Assembly (NCBI GenBank): GCA_041568335.1
Contig: JBFFZZ010000128.1
Location: forward strand, 1 to 8,371
Source of the DNA: WVWW01 sp041568335
GTDB lineage: Bacteria; Acidobacteriota; Polarisedimenticolia; Polarisedimenticolales; Polarisedimenticolaceae
DNA: 8,371 bases
Direction: 5' to 3'
The notes under the pieces were generated by a model. That model searched no databases, was not told the origin of the DNA, and saw only the letters and a program-made list of their open reading frames with translations. Position numbers and translations under genes: made by a program. This document shows, one piece after another, positions 1-6,439 of the stretch; the first letter of the stretch is position 1; each line of letters opens with the position of its first letter.

Positions 1-55
1 AGGTTTGAATCGGAGAGCCGGTTGCCGCAGAACGGGACCGGGTGCCGAGGAGTGA
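1..55 (+). CDS. Possible 3' tail of an upstream gene (partial)
   Basis: Frame 2 is open from the window edge to a TGA at 53-55, giving a short tail that ends in Gly-Ala-Glu-Glu. The stop overlaps the ATG of the next gene by one base (TGATG), the same junction seen at 4135-4139 and 6898-6902 in this window, so it looks like the end of a coupled upstream gene. The seventeen visible codons are too few to identify a family. The other reading is that the upstream gene ends at the frame 3 TGA at 6-8 and this stretch is leader. Confidence 0.3.
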   Translation, partial: GLNRRAGCRRTGPGAEE

Positions 56-1086
56 TGGAGCTTTGGCAAGAGGGTGGAGCGGCCACGCGCTGGCTGTCCT
101 ACGCGCTGACCTTTGCGCTCGCGGCGCTGCTGGCGGCCGTGTTCACGCCGCAGGTGCGCAAGGCCGCGATCCGTTTCGGTATCGTCGACAAACCCGACGG
201 GCGGCTGAAGAACCACCGCCAGCCGATCCCCTATCTGGGAGGCCTGGCGATCTGCCTGTCGTTCCTGCTCACCGTCGCGCTGACGTTCTCGTTCAGCGAG
301 GAGGTCCTGGGACTGTTGCTCGCGGGGTCGATCGTCGTGATCCTCGGTCTGATCGACGATCTCGGCCAGCTGGGTCCGTGGACCAAGCTATCCGGCCAGC
401 TCGTTGCGATCCTGGTGCTGATCAAGTCGGGCATCTACATCAAGTTGACGTTTCTCCCCGAGCCGCTGGCGATCGCGCTGTCGGTCGTCTGGCTCGTCGG
501 GATCACCAACGCGTTCAATCTGATCGACATCATGGACGGATTGTCCGCGGGAACGGCGATGGTCGCGGCGCTGGTGCTCGCGGTGGTCTCGGATCTCGAT
601 TCCGGGACCGTCTCGGCGACGTTGCTCGTAGCGTTGGCCGGCTCCTGTCTCGGGTTTCTCAAGTACAATTTCCAACCCGCGCGGATCTTCATGGGCGATA
701 CCGGGAGCATGTTCCTCGGTCTGTTGCTGGGCGCTCTGGCGATGAGCAACTCGTACACCGAACGCAACCCCATCGCGGCGCTTGCACCGGCGCTGATCCT
801 GGGTGTGCCGATCTTCGACATGCTCTTCGTGATGGTGATTCGCCGGTTACGCGGCCTGCCGGTCATGCTCGGCAGCCCGGACCACGTCGCCCTGCGCATG
901 CGCAGGTGGCGCTGGAGCACGCGGCAGACCGTGGTCGCCTCCTACGTCGCGACGGGAGCGCTCGGCGGTGCGGCGATCATGATGACGTTGGTTTCGTTGC
1001 GCGGTGCATTGATCGTCCTCGGTTCGGTGAGCGCGGCGGCGCTCGTTCTCGGTGTCTTGTTGAAACGAATCGACATGAGCCTGTGA
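55..1086 (+). CDS. Polyprenyl-phosphate sugar-1-phosphate transferase (MraY/WecA/TagO family)
   Basis: Integral membrane enzyme that transfers a sugar-1-phosphate (typically GlcNAc-1-P) from a UDP-sugar to undecaprenyl phosphate, the first step in building a lipid-linked glycan. In the 343-residue product the family landmarks appear in order: the DKPDGR...H...P..GG region (45-63), the Asp-Asp pair at 101-102, NAFNLIDIMDGLSAG at 152-166, the FMGDTGS loop with Asp215, and SPDH at 274-277 followed by a basic stretch. About ten hydrophobic segments span the rest. The length is normal for WecA/TagO-type enzymes; true MraY usually has a different His-rich loop. I chose the ATG at 55 because it forms a TGATG junction with an upstream frame; a TTG at 22 with GGAGAG at 12-17 would add 11 residues. 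It leads an apparent operon and lies 7 nt before an FAD oxidoreductase often found in polysaccharide clusters. The exact sugar is not readable from sequence. Confidence 0.9.
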   Translation: MELWQEGGAATRWLSYALTFALAALLAAVFTPQVRKAAIRFGIVDKPDGRLKNHRQPIPYLGGLAICLSFLLTVALTFSFSEEVLGLLLAGSIVVILGLIDDLGQLGPWTKLSGQLVAILVLIKSGIYIKLTFLPEPLAIALSVVWLVGITNAFNLIDIMDGLSAGTAMVAALVLAVVSDLDSGTVSATLLVALAGSCLGFLKYNFQPARIFMGDTGSMFLGLLLGALAMSNSYTERNPIAALAPALILGVPIFDMLFVMVIRRLRGLPVMLGSPDHVALRMRRWRWSTRQTVVASYVATGALGGAAIMMTLVSLRGALIVLGSVSAAALVLGVLLKRIDMSL

Positions 1087-1093
1087 GGAAACG

Positions 1094-2398
1094 ATGATCC
1101 TGATTCTCGGCGGTGGTCTTGCGGGGATGTCCACGGCGATGCACCTCGGCGACCGCGAGCACCTCGTGCTCGAGGCGGACTCGACGCCCGGTGGTCTGTG
1201 CCGGACGCGCGAGGTCGGCGGTTTCCTGTTCGACTACACCGGCCACCTGCTGCACCTGCGCGACGAGCGCATCATCCGGCTTGTCGACGAGCTGCTCCCC
1301 GACGCGTTCGAGACGATCGAGCGCGATGCGCGCATCCGGACCCACGGCGTTACGTTGCCGTTCCCGTTCCAGGCCAACCTCCACGGGTTGCCGCGCGACG
1401 TGGTCTCCGACTGCCTCGTGGGCTTCGCGGAAAGTCTGGGGCAACCGATCCCGGACGACCCGACGACGTCCTTCGAGGAATGGTCGCTGGCGGTGTTCGG
1501 TCGCGGGATCAGCGACACGTTCATGCTGCCCTACAACGGCAAGCTGTTCTGCCGCCCGCCGGCCGAGATGACGGCCGACTGGGTTTCGTGGGCGGTTCCC
1601 AAGCCGACCCTGCGCGAGGTCGTCGACGGCGCGCTGGGCGTGCGCAACGATGGGCTGGGGTACAACTCCACCTTCCGCTATCCCAAAGCGGGCGGGATCG
1701 GGGTGCTCCCGGAGGCGGTCGCGGCCCGGGTCGAACACATGCGTCTGGGTCAACGGGTCCGCGAGGTCGATCTGGATCGTCGCCGCGTGCGCAGCGAAGC
1801 AGGCGAGTCGTTCGACTACGACGAGCTCGTGATGACGCTGCCGTTGCCCGCGTTCCTGCAGATGGCTCGCGGCGGCCCGCGTGGACTGGCCGAACAGGCC
1901 GGACGGCTGGACTGGTCGGTCGTGGCCTGTTGGAACCTCGGGATCGAGCGGACCGGAGCGGCCGACGGCGCCCACTGGATCTACTTCCCCGATGCGGACG
2001 CACCGTTCTATCGCGTGGGGGTACCGACCAACTTCTCGTCCAGCGTGGCCCCACCCGGGACGTCGTCGCTCTACGTGGAGTTCGGGCTACCGCGTGGGCG
2101 GCGCCCCGATCGCGAGCGCCTGGAGCGCGAGGCGCGCGCGGCGCTCGAGCGGGAGGGCATCCTCCAGACGGACGACAAGATCCTCGCCTCGGATTGGATC
2201 GCGATCGATCCGGGCTACGTGATCTTCGACGCCGAACGGCAGCGCGTCCTGTCGGAGGTCCTGCCGCAACTCGCCGAGATCGGAGTGCACCTGATCGGCC
2301 GCTACGGTGCCTGGACCTACTCCTACATGGAGCGCGCGTTGCTCGACGGTCTGGAAGTCGCCCGGCGTATCGAGCGGGGGGTGGGGCATGGCGTCTGA
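1094..2398 (+). CDS. FAD-dependent amine-oxidase-fold oxidoreductase (protoporphyrinogen oxidase / UDP-galactopyranose mutase-like)
   Basis: A 434-residue flavoprotein. The N-terminus is a Rossmann dinucleotide-binding fold: ILGGGLAG at 4-11, acidic Glu27 ending strand beta-2, then the PGGLCRT motif at 32-38 that contacts FAD. The central region has PYNGKLFCRPP (146-156) and FRYPKAGGIGVLPEA (194-208). The C-terminus has the second FAD-binding segment, GRYGAWTYSYMERALLDG (402-419). This arrangement is typical of proteins annotated as protoporphyrinogen oxidase or NAD(P)-binding amine oxidase that sit in polysaccharide clusters and resemble UDP-galactopyranose mutase. There are no haem genes here, and the neighbour starts lipid-linked glycan synthesis, so I infer a role in sugar or lipid-linked sugar modification rather than haem synthesis. 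The start is an ATG preceded by GAGGAA at 1085-1090. The gene overlaps the ABC ATPase by 11 nt. Confidence 0.82.
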   Translation: MILILGGGLAGMSTAMHLGDREHLVLEADSTPGGLCRTREVGGFLFDYTGHLLHLRDERIIRLVDELLPDAFETIERDARIRTHGVTLPFPFQANLHGLPRDVVSDCLVGFAESLGQPIPDDPTTSFEEWSLAVFGRGISDTFMLPYNGKLFCRPPAEMTADWVSWAVPKPTLREVVDGALGVRNDGLGYNSTFRYPKAGGIGVLPEAVAARVEHMRLGQRVREVDLDRRRVRSEAGESFDYDELVMTLPLPAFLQMARGGPRGLAEQAGRLDWSVVACWNLGIERTGAADGAHWIYFPDADAPFYRVGVPTNFSSSVAPPGTSSLYVEFGLPRGRRPDRERLEREARAALEREGILQTDDKILASDWIAIDPGYVIFDAERQRVLSEVLPQLAEIGVHLIGRYGAWTYSYMERALLDGLEVARRIERGVGHGV

Positions 2399-3356
2399 GA
2401 GCCCGGTGGCCCTCACCATCAGCGGTCTGCACAAGGCATTCAGCGGACACCTCGGGATCGGCCGCCACCGCGCGGTCCGTGGGGTTGATCTGCAGGTGCG
2501 GCAGGGAGAGATTCTCGGTCTCCTCGGACCGAACGGCGCGGGCAAGACCACGACGATCAAGTTGATCCTCGGCCTGTTGCGACCGGATGCCGGGGAGATC
2601 CGTATCTTCGGCAACCCGGCCGCCAGCCGGGAAGCTCGCTCGCGGCTGGGCTACTTGCCGGAGAACCCGTACTTCTACGACTACCTCACCGCGCGCGAGT
2701 TTCTCGATTTCTACGCGCGGCTCCAGGGCATCACCAAAACGGACCGGGCCGAGCTGATCGGCCGGACTCTCGAGCGCGTCGGACTCGGCGGTCGCGAGAA
2801 CGCAGCACTCCGCACGTTCTCCAAGGGCATGACCCAGCGGATCGGATTGGCCCAGGCGATCCAGCACGAGCCCGATCTGGTGATCCTCGACGAACCGATG
2901 TCCGGCCTCGATCCGATCGGCCGTCGTGAGGTACGCGATCTGATCCTGTCCCTTCGCGAGTCCGGAAAAACGGTTTTTTTCTCCAGCCACATCCTCCAGG
3001 ACGCGGAGATGATCTGCGATCGTGTGGCCATCCTCAAGCGCGGGAGCCTGCTCTCCGTGGGAAGCCTCGACGAGTTGGTCTCCGATCGGGTGCGCTGGTT
3101 CGAGGTCACGGTTCGTGGCTCGTTGCCACCCGGCGTCGAGGCGGGCCGTCCGGCGGGCCGCGAGGACGAACACCTCGTTCGCGTCGCCGATATCGAGGCA
3201 CTACGCGAGCTGCTCGATCGAGTCCACGACGGGGACGGTCAGGTCGTCTCCGTGTGGCCGCGCCGCGAAACGCTCGAGGACCTGTTCATGGAGAGCGTGG
3301 GTGCCACCGAGCCGCCGTCGCCCGACCACGAGTCCGCCGAGAAGACACATGCTTGA
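2388..3356 (+). CDS. ABC transporter ATP-binding protein (ABC-2/NosF/CcmA-like)
   Basis: A cytoplasmic ATPase of 322 residues that should power the permease encoded next. The complete nucleotide-binding set is visible: Walker A GPNGAGKT (47-54), LPENP at the Q-loop position (90-94) with Glu in place of the usual Gln, as is common in this subgroup, signature FSKGMTQR (144-151), Walker B LVILDEP (164-170), D-loop SGLD (172-175) and switch His201. Residues 235-322 form a C-terminal extension ending in a Pro/Glu/Asp-rich tail, as in exporters of the NosF/NatA/drug-resistance type. I chose the ATG at 2388, because the ABC fold begins right after it; an in-frame upstream extension to 2307 would overlap the oxidoreductase by about 90 nt. 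The gene overlaps its neighbours by 11 nt and 8 nt, so the products are probably made in coupled fashion. The substrate is unknown. Confidence 0.93.
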   Translation: MASESPVALTISGLHKAFSGHLGIGRHRAVRGVDLQVRQGEILGLLGPNGAGKTTTIKLILGLLRPDAGEIRIFGNPAASREARSRLGYLPENPYFYDYLTAREFLDFYARLQGITKTDRAELIGRTLERVGLGGRENAALRTFSKGMTQRIGLAQAIQHEPDLVILDEPMSGLDPIGRREVRDLILSLRESGKTVFFSSHILQDAEMICDRVAILKRGSLLSVGSLDELVSDRVRWFEVTVRGSLPPGVEAGRPAGREDEHLVRVADIEALRELLDRVHDGDGQVVSVWPRRETLEDLFMESVGATEPPSPDHESAEKTHA

Positions 3357-4137
3357 GCGCCGGCCAAGCGCGCTCGGCGCAATCGCAGCGATCGGGCTCA
3401 ACACGTTTCGCGAGGCGATCCGCGACCGGGTGCTCTACTTGCTGCTCGTCTTCGCGCTGATCATCATCGGCATCTCGCGGCTGCTCTCGTTGCTCACCGT
3501 CGGCGACGAGGAGAAGATCATCAAGGACGTCGGTCTCTCCGCGATCTCGTTGTTCGGGGTGATGACGGCCGTGTTCGTCGGTGTCTCGCTGGTCTTCAAG
3601 GAGATCGAGCGGCGTACGGTCTACACGCTGCTGGCGCAACCGGTCCTGCGCTCGCAGTTCCTGTTCGGCAAGTTCCTCGGGTTGTTCTCCGTCCTTCTGC
3701 TCAACGTCGGGCTCATGTCGGTCGCGCTGTTCACTCTGCTGCTGGTGCGCGGGGAGCCGCCGTGGTCGCTCCTGCCTGCGGTCCTGCTGATCGCGGTCGA
3801 GCTCGCGATCGTGACTGCGTTCGCCCTGCTTTTCTCGAGCCTGACCAACCCGGTGCTCTCCTCGGTCTGGACGTTCGCGGTCTACGCGGCGGGTCATCTT
3901 TCCTGGTCGCTACAGATGCTCCGCGACAAGGTCCCCGAGGGGATCGCGCGCTGGATCTGTGACGGGCTCTACTGGATCCTACCCAACCTGAAGCGGCTCG
4001 ATCTCAAGGCTCAGGTCGTCCACGGGTTCGAGATGCCCGACGGCTACGTCGGGCTGGCCGCGATCTATGGGCTCGGCTACGGCGTGGTGATCGTCGCGCT
4101 GGCCTGCTGGGCCTTCTCACGCAAGGAGTTCAATTGA
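3349..4137 (+). CDS. ABC-2 type transporter permease (NosY-like)
   Basis: Membrane partner of the preceding ATPase, 262 residues. Hydrophobic segments lie at about 28-49, 62-83, 109-133, 138-163, 168-186 and 233-256, giving the six helices expected of an ABC-2 permease. The N-terminal LNTFREAIRDRVLY (17-30) and the cytoplasmic stretch FKEIERRTVYTLLAQPVLRS (83-102) are typical of the family described as ABC-2 or multi-copper-enzyme-maturation (NosY) permeases. The real start is the ATG at 3349, preceded by GAGAAG at 3339-3344; the longer open frame back to 3022 lies inside the ATPase gene and has shadow composition. It overlaps the ATPase by 8 nt and touches the next gene in a TGATG junction. 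No copper or nitrous-oxide genes are present, so the NosY label is a family resemblance only. Confidence 0.9.
   Translation: MLERRPSALGAIAAIGLNTFREAIRDRVLYLLLVFALIIIGISRLLSLLTVGDEEKIIKDVGLSAISLFGVMTAVFVGVSLVFKEIERRTVYTLLAQPVLRSQFLFGKFLGLFSVLLLNVGLMSVALFTLLLVRGEPPWSLLPAVLLIAVELAIVTAFALLFSSLTNPVLSSVWTFAVYAAGHLSWSLQMLRDKVPEGIARWICDGLYWILPNLKRLDLKAQVVHGFEMPDGYVGLAAIYGLGYGVVIVALACWAFSRKEFN
4123..4128 (+). promoter_or_regulatory. Ribosome binding site AAGGAG for the TPR-like gene
   Basis: AAGGAG lies 8 nt before the ATG at 4137, inside the last codons of the permease gene. It supports that ATG over the TTG at 4134, one codon earlier in the same frame. Confidence 0.7.
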
Positions 4138-4988
4138 TGCGTGGGAGGATCGGGATCGTGGCGCTCGTCCTCGCCTGCGCCGTCGCGACGAGCTGGTCGG
4201 GGCTGCGCCTCGAGGACAAGGCCGGTCACGAGCGACGCGAAAAATCTTTGTTGCTGCTACCCAACGGAAAACATCTGAAGGTGGCCAGCCTGGGCCAGGC
4301 GCCGTTGCTCGCCGACCTGATCTATCTGTGGGCGATCCAGTACTACTCCGTCTACGAGCGTGAAGACCGCTTCCGTTATGTCAGGCACATCTTCGGAGAC
4401 GTGATCGCCGAGCTCGACCCGCACTACGTCGACGCCTACTGGATGGGCGCGCTCATCCTGATCGTCGAGGCCAAGGATCTCGAGGCGGGGCTCGCCTTGC
4501 TCGATCAGGGTATCGAGGCCAACCCCGACAACTGGATCCTCCCGTATCTCGCCGGGTGGGAGTGCTACCACGCCGACCGGTTCGATTGTGCGGAGGCCTA
4601 CTTCGCACGAGCAGAGGCGTTGCCCGAAGTGCCGATTTACGTAAAACGCACGCGGATCGGGATGGCCGCGGCGAAGGGCGATCTGCGGCGGGCGTACGCG
4701 ATGTGGCTCGACGTCCTGCAGGATCCGGCCGCCGACGCCGGCACGATCGACATCGCCGAACGGCAGCTCCGGCAGCTCAAGGCGAAGATCGACGTTGAAG
4801 ATATTCAATCCTGGGTCGGGAAGTTTCGCTTCGATAACCAGCGCTGGCCGAGCTCGCTCACGGAATTGATTCAGGGCGGCTACACTGATGCCCTGCCGCT
4901 CGACCCCTTCGGTCGACCCTACGCCTACGATCCGTGGTCCGGGAAAGTCACCCCGCCGCGGGATCGGATCCTACCGGAGGAGTCGTGA
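4137..4988 (+). CDS. Membrane-anchored TPR-like protein with GspG-like C-terminal tail
   Basis: Product of 283 residues. Residues 5-19 are a hydrophobic export segment after a basic MRGR start. Cys14 in VLAC could be a weak lipobox, so the protein is either a lipoprotein or anchored by one helix. Residues about 60-215 are helical and repeat-like, with paired Ala/Tyr-rich helices and a LLDQGIEANPDNW segment (121-133) typical of tetratricopeptide repeats. Residues 221-271 differ: FRFDNQRWPSSLTELIQGGY (230-249) followed by LPLDPFGRPYAYD (253-265) parallels the C-terminal part of the type II secretion major pseudopilin GspG, where a DN.RYP helix is followed by LP.DPWG.PY.Y. There is no N-terminal prepilin cleavage motif. 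The gene overlaps the permease by one base and the prepilin peptidase by four. I infer a periplasm-facing assembly or scaffold protein; the exact role is unknown. Confidence 0.75.
   Translation: MRGRIGIVALVLACAVATSWSGLRLEDKAGHERREKSLLLLPNGKHLKVASLGQAPLLADLIYLWAIQYYSVYEREDRFRYVRHIFGDVIAELDPHYVDAYWMGALILIVEAKDLEAGLALLDQGIEANPDNWILPYLAGWECYHADRFDCAEAYFARAEALPEVPIYVKRTRIGMAAAKGDLRRAYAMWLDVLQDPAADAGTIDIAERQLRQLKAKIDVEDIQSWVGKFRFDNQRWPSSLTELIQGGYTDALPLDPFGRPYAYDPWSGKVTPPRDRILPEES
4976..4982 (+). promoter_or_regulatory. Ribosome binding site GGAGGAG for the prepilin peptidase
   Basis: A strong purine-rich GGAGGAG stretch sits just before the GTG at 4985 (4 nt from the GGAGG core), inside the end of the preceding gene. 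It supports the GTG as the start over the GTG at 4934, which would add 17 residues without any family similarity. Confidence 0.65.
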
Positions 4989-5794
4989 GCTTCGTCCCCG
5001 AGCCGCTGGCCAGCGTCTACTTCGCGCTGGTGGGTCTCGTCCTCGGCAGCTTCCTCAACGTCTGTATCCATCGCCTCCCGTTGGGTCAGAGTGTGGTACG
5101 GCCGCGCTCTCGATGTCCCGGTTGTGGGGAGGCGATCCGGTGGTACCAGAACGTCCCTGTCCTTTCGTGGTTGGTCTTGCGCGGCCGCTGCGCGAGCTGC
5201 CGAACACGGATCAGCGTTCGCTACCCGTTCGTCGAGCTGCTTGCCGGCCTCATCGTTCTCGGCGCTTGGAAGATCTACGGGCTGACGCCGGGCTTCCCGA
5301 TCTCCGCCCTGTTCGCGCTGGCCATGCTGGCGCTCTTCTTCACCGATCTCGATCATCAACTGCTGCCCGATGCGATCACCTTGACGGGCCTCGTCGCCGG
5401 GCTCGCGGTCGCCTGGTACAACCCGTTTCTCCCCGGCGAGGGGTGGGCTGCCGTCTGGGCCTCGGTGTCGGGCGCGGGAGTCGGAGCCGGATTGCTGTGG
5501 GGGTTCGGCGCGGCCTACGAGAAGCTCCGCGGCGTCGAAGCGATGGGACTCGGGGACGTCAAAATGATGGCCATGGTCGGTGCGTTCACCGGCCCGGCGG
5601 GGGTGCTGTTCACGATCTTCGGCGGCTCGGTGGTCGGCGCGATCGTCGGCGTCGCGATGATCCCGCTCCGTGGCCGCTCGTTGCAGGACACACTCCCGTT
5701 CGGTTGCTTCCTGGCGCCCGCCGCCCTTTTGGCCATGTTCTTCGCGCGCCAGGTAGCGGAATTTTATTTAGGGATCGTCATCCCGACCCGCTAG
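4985..5794 (+). CDS. pilD: Type IV prepilin peptidase / N-methyltransferase (PilD/GspO, A24 family)
   Basis: Inner-membrane aspartic protease that cleaves prepilin leaders after Gly and usually N-methylates the new N-terminus. The 269-residue product has the GSFLNVCIHRLP motif (21-32) at the start of the methyltransferase domain, a zinc-type pair of CxxC motifs (Cys44/Cys47 and Cys69/Cys72), the first catalytic region TDLDHQLLPD (120-129, Asp121 or Asp123) and the second, GLGDVKMM (188-195, Asp191). PFG (238-240) near the C-terminus is also typical. Length and about eight hydrophobic segments match full-length bifunctional enzymes. Translation starts at GTG 4985, overlapping the previous stop as GTGA. 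Three prepilins follow, which are probable substrates. The last codons (5759-5770) are unusually AT-rich, with TTT, TAT and TTA codons rare elsewhere here. Whether it serves pili, type II secretion or both cannot be told. Confidence 0.95.
   Translation: MSFVPEPLASVYFALVGLVLGSFLNVCIHRLPLGQSVVRPRSRCPGCGEAIRWYQNVPVLSWLVLRGRCASCRTRISVRYPFVELLAGLIVLGAWKIYGLTPGFPISALFALAMLALFFTDLDHQLLPDAITLTGLVAGLAVAWYNPFLPGEGWAAVWASVSGAGVGAGLLWGFGAAYEKLRGVEAMGLGDVKMMAMVGAFTGPAGVLFTIFGGSVVGAIVGVAMIPLRGRSLQDTLPFGCFLAPAALLAMFFARQVAEFYLGIVIPTR
5771..5784. other. Small inverted repeat at the end of the prepilin peptidase gene
   Basis: GGGAT and ATCCC form a 5-bp stem with a 4-nt loop (CGTC). An AT-rich stretch lies at 5761-5770, so only on the minus strand does the stem precede a T/A-rich tail. 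It lies within the coding region and is too weak to be called a terminator with confidence. Confidence 0.25.
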
Positions 5795-5848
5795 CGCGCC
5801 ATTTCCCGCCCAAAACGTCGCTCTCCCGAGCCTTCCTTGTCAGGACGC

Positions 5849-5857
5849 TGCTAGAAT
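5849..5857 (+). promoter_or_regulatory. Candidate extended -10 promoter for the minor-pilin operon
   Basis: TGCTAGAAT is a TGn extension plus a TAGAAT hexamer that differs from TATAAT at one position. It sits in the only intergenic gap of the window (5795-5968, 174 nt). No good -35 hexamer lies 16-18 nt upstream; TTGTCA at 5837-5842 is only 9 nt away, too close to serve as a normal -35. Transcription from here would give a leader of roughly 100 nt before the ATG at 5969. I saw no sigma-54 GG/GC element. Confidence 0.4.
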
Positions 5858-5956
5858 GGGTCGTTCATCGTAGCTTTGGGGGTGTGGGTTCGACTGCCGG
5901 ATCGTCGTCGGCCGGCCTCGCTGGAGGTCACGGGCGTCGGAGATCGGACAGTCCCC

Positions 5957-5964
5957 GGGAGAGG
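5957..5964 (+). promoter_or_regulatory. Ribosome binding site GGGAGAGG for the FimT-type prepilin
   Basis: The purine-rich GGGAGAGG ends 4 nt before the ATG at 5969. It fixes that start and excludes the TTG at 5876, which would give an implausible 40-residue prepilin leader. Confidence 0.65.
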
Positions 5965-5968
5965 TGCG

Positions 5969-6439
5969 ATGGAAGCGGCGCGGCGACAACGAGGGGTGAC
6001 GTTACCCGAGTTGCTGGTGGTCGTGACGATCATCGCGATGGCGGTCCTCGTCGCGGTCCCCACGATCACCGATACCATCCGAACCGCCCGGCTGCGCTCG
6101 GCGGCTCGCTCGATGGAGGCGACGTTCCGCGCCGCGCGGATCGTCGCCGTCACCCAACGAACGGACATGACGGTCGAGGTCCGGACCGGGCCGGCGGCGC
6201 CGACGCCCCCCGGGCCGACGGAGAACCAGTACACCTTCACCGACCTTCGCGGTCTTCCGCGGACCGAGAGGATGCCCTCGGGGATTCGCATCGTCTCGTC
6301 CACCTCACCGATCGTCTTCCGGCCCAACGGGACGCTCGATGCGGAGGCGTCCACGGTGCTCGAGGTCCAAACACGCCAGGGTCTGGCGACCTGGGAGATT
6401 CGCACCAGCCGCATGGGTGTGACGCGGGTGATCGATTGA
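5969..6439 (+). CDS. GspH/FimT-type minor prepilin
   Basis: A small type IV pilin-like protein of 156 residues, a likely minor subunit that helps start pilus or pseudopilus assembly in the inner membrane. The leader MEAARRQRG is basic and ends at Gly9. Cleavage there leaves VTLPELLVVVTIIAMAVLVAVP, with the conserved Glu at +5 and a hydrophobic helix to about residue 31. The body matches the GspH/FimT pattern: a long helix with RLRSAARSMEATFRAARIVAVTQ (41-63), a beta-rich C-terminal half, and FRPNGT (117-122), which corresponds to the conserved F.p.G region of this family. A Pro-rich loop (75-84) interrupts the beta region. It is the first gene after the intergenic gap and overlaps the next gene by 4 nt. 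Substrate of the upstream prepilin peptidase by inference. Confidence 0.88.
   Translation: MEAARRQRGVTLPELLVVVTIIAMAVLVAVPTITDTIRTARLRSAARSMEATFRAARIVAVTQRTDMTVEVRTGPAAPTPPGPTENQYTFTDLRGLPRTERMPSGIRIVSSTSPIVFRPNGTLDAEASTVLEVQTRQGLATWEIRTSRMGVTRVID

Noticed and set aside
977..1975. Minus-strand open frame of 332 codons opposite the oxidoreductase
   Set aside because: Low-complexity Arg/His/Glu-rich product, no recognisable motif, antisense to a well-supported gene.
2964..2980. Intrinsic terminator from the A5-CGG-T7 tract
   Set aside because: The stem would be A-T only with a 3-nt loop, in the middle of an intact conserved coding region.
1521..3173. Long minus-strand open frame (550 codons) opposite the oxidoreductase and ABC ATPase
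   Set aside because: It is antisense to two genes with complete family motifs, and its product is Arg/Pro/Ala-rich with no domain, as expected from GC-rich antisense frames.
5837..5857. TTGTCA and TAGAAT read as a normal -35/-10 pair
   Set aside because: The spacer is only 9 nt, well below the 16-18 nt needed, so only the extended -10 reading is kept.
5910..5917. GGCCGGCC palindrome as an operator
   Set aside because: An 8-bp all-GC palindrome is expected by chance in sequence this GC-rich and has no second copy in the gap.
4888..6435. Upstream part of the long + frame that ends in pilV
   Set aside because: It overlaps the prepilin peptidase and FimT genes in another frame and is Arg/Gly-rich with no motif; only the part from 6436 has pilin features.
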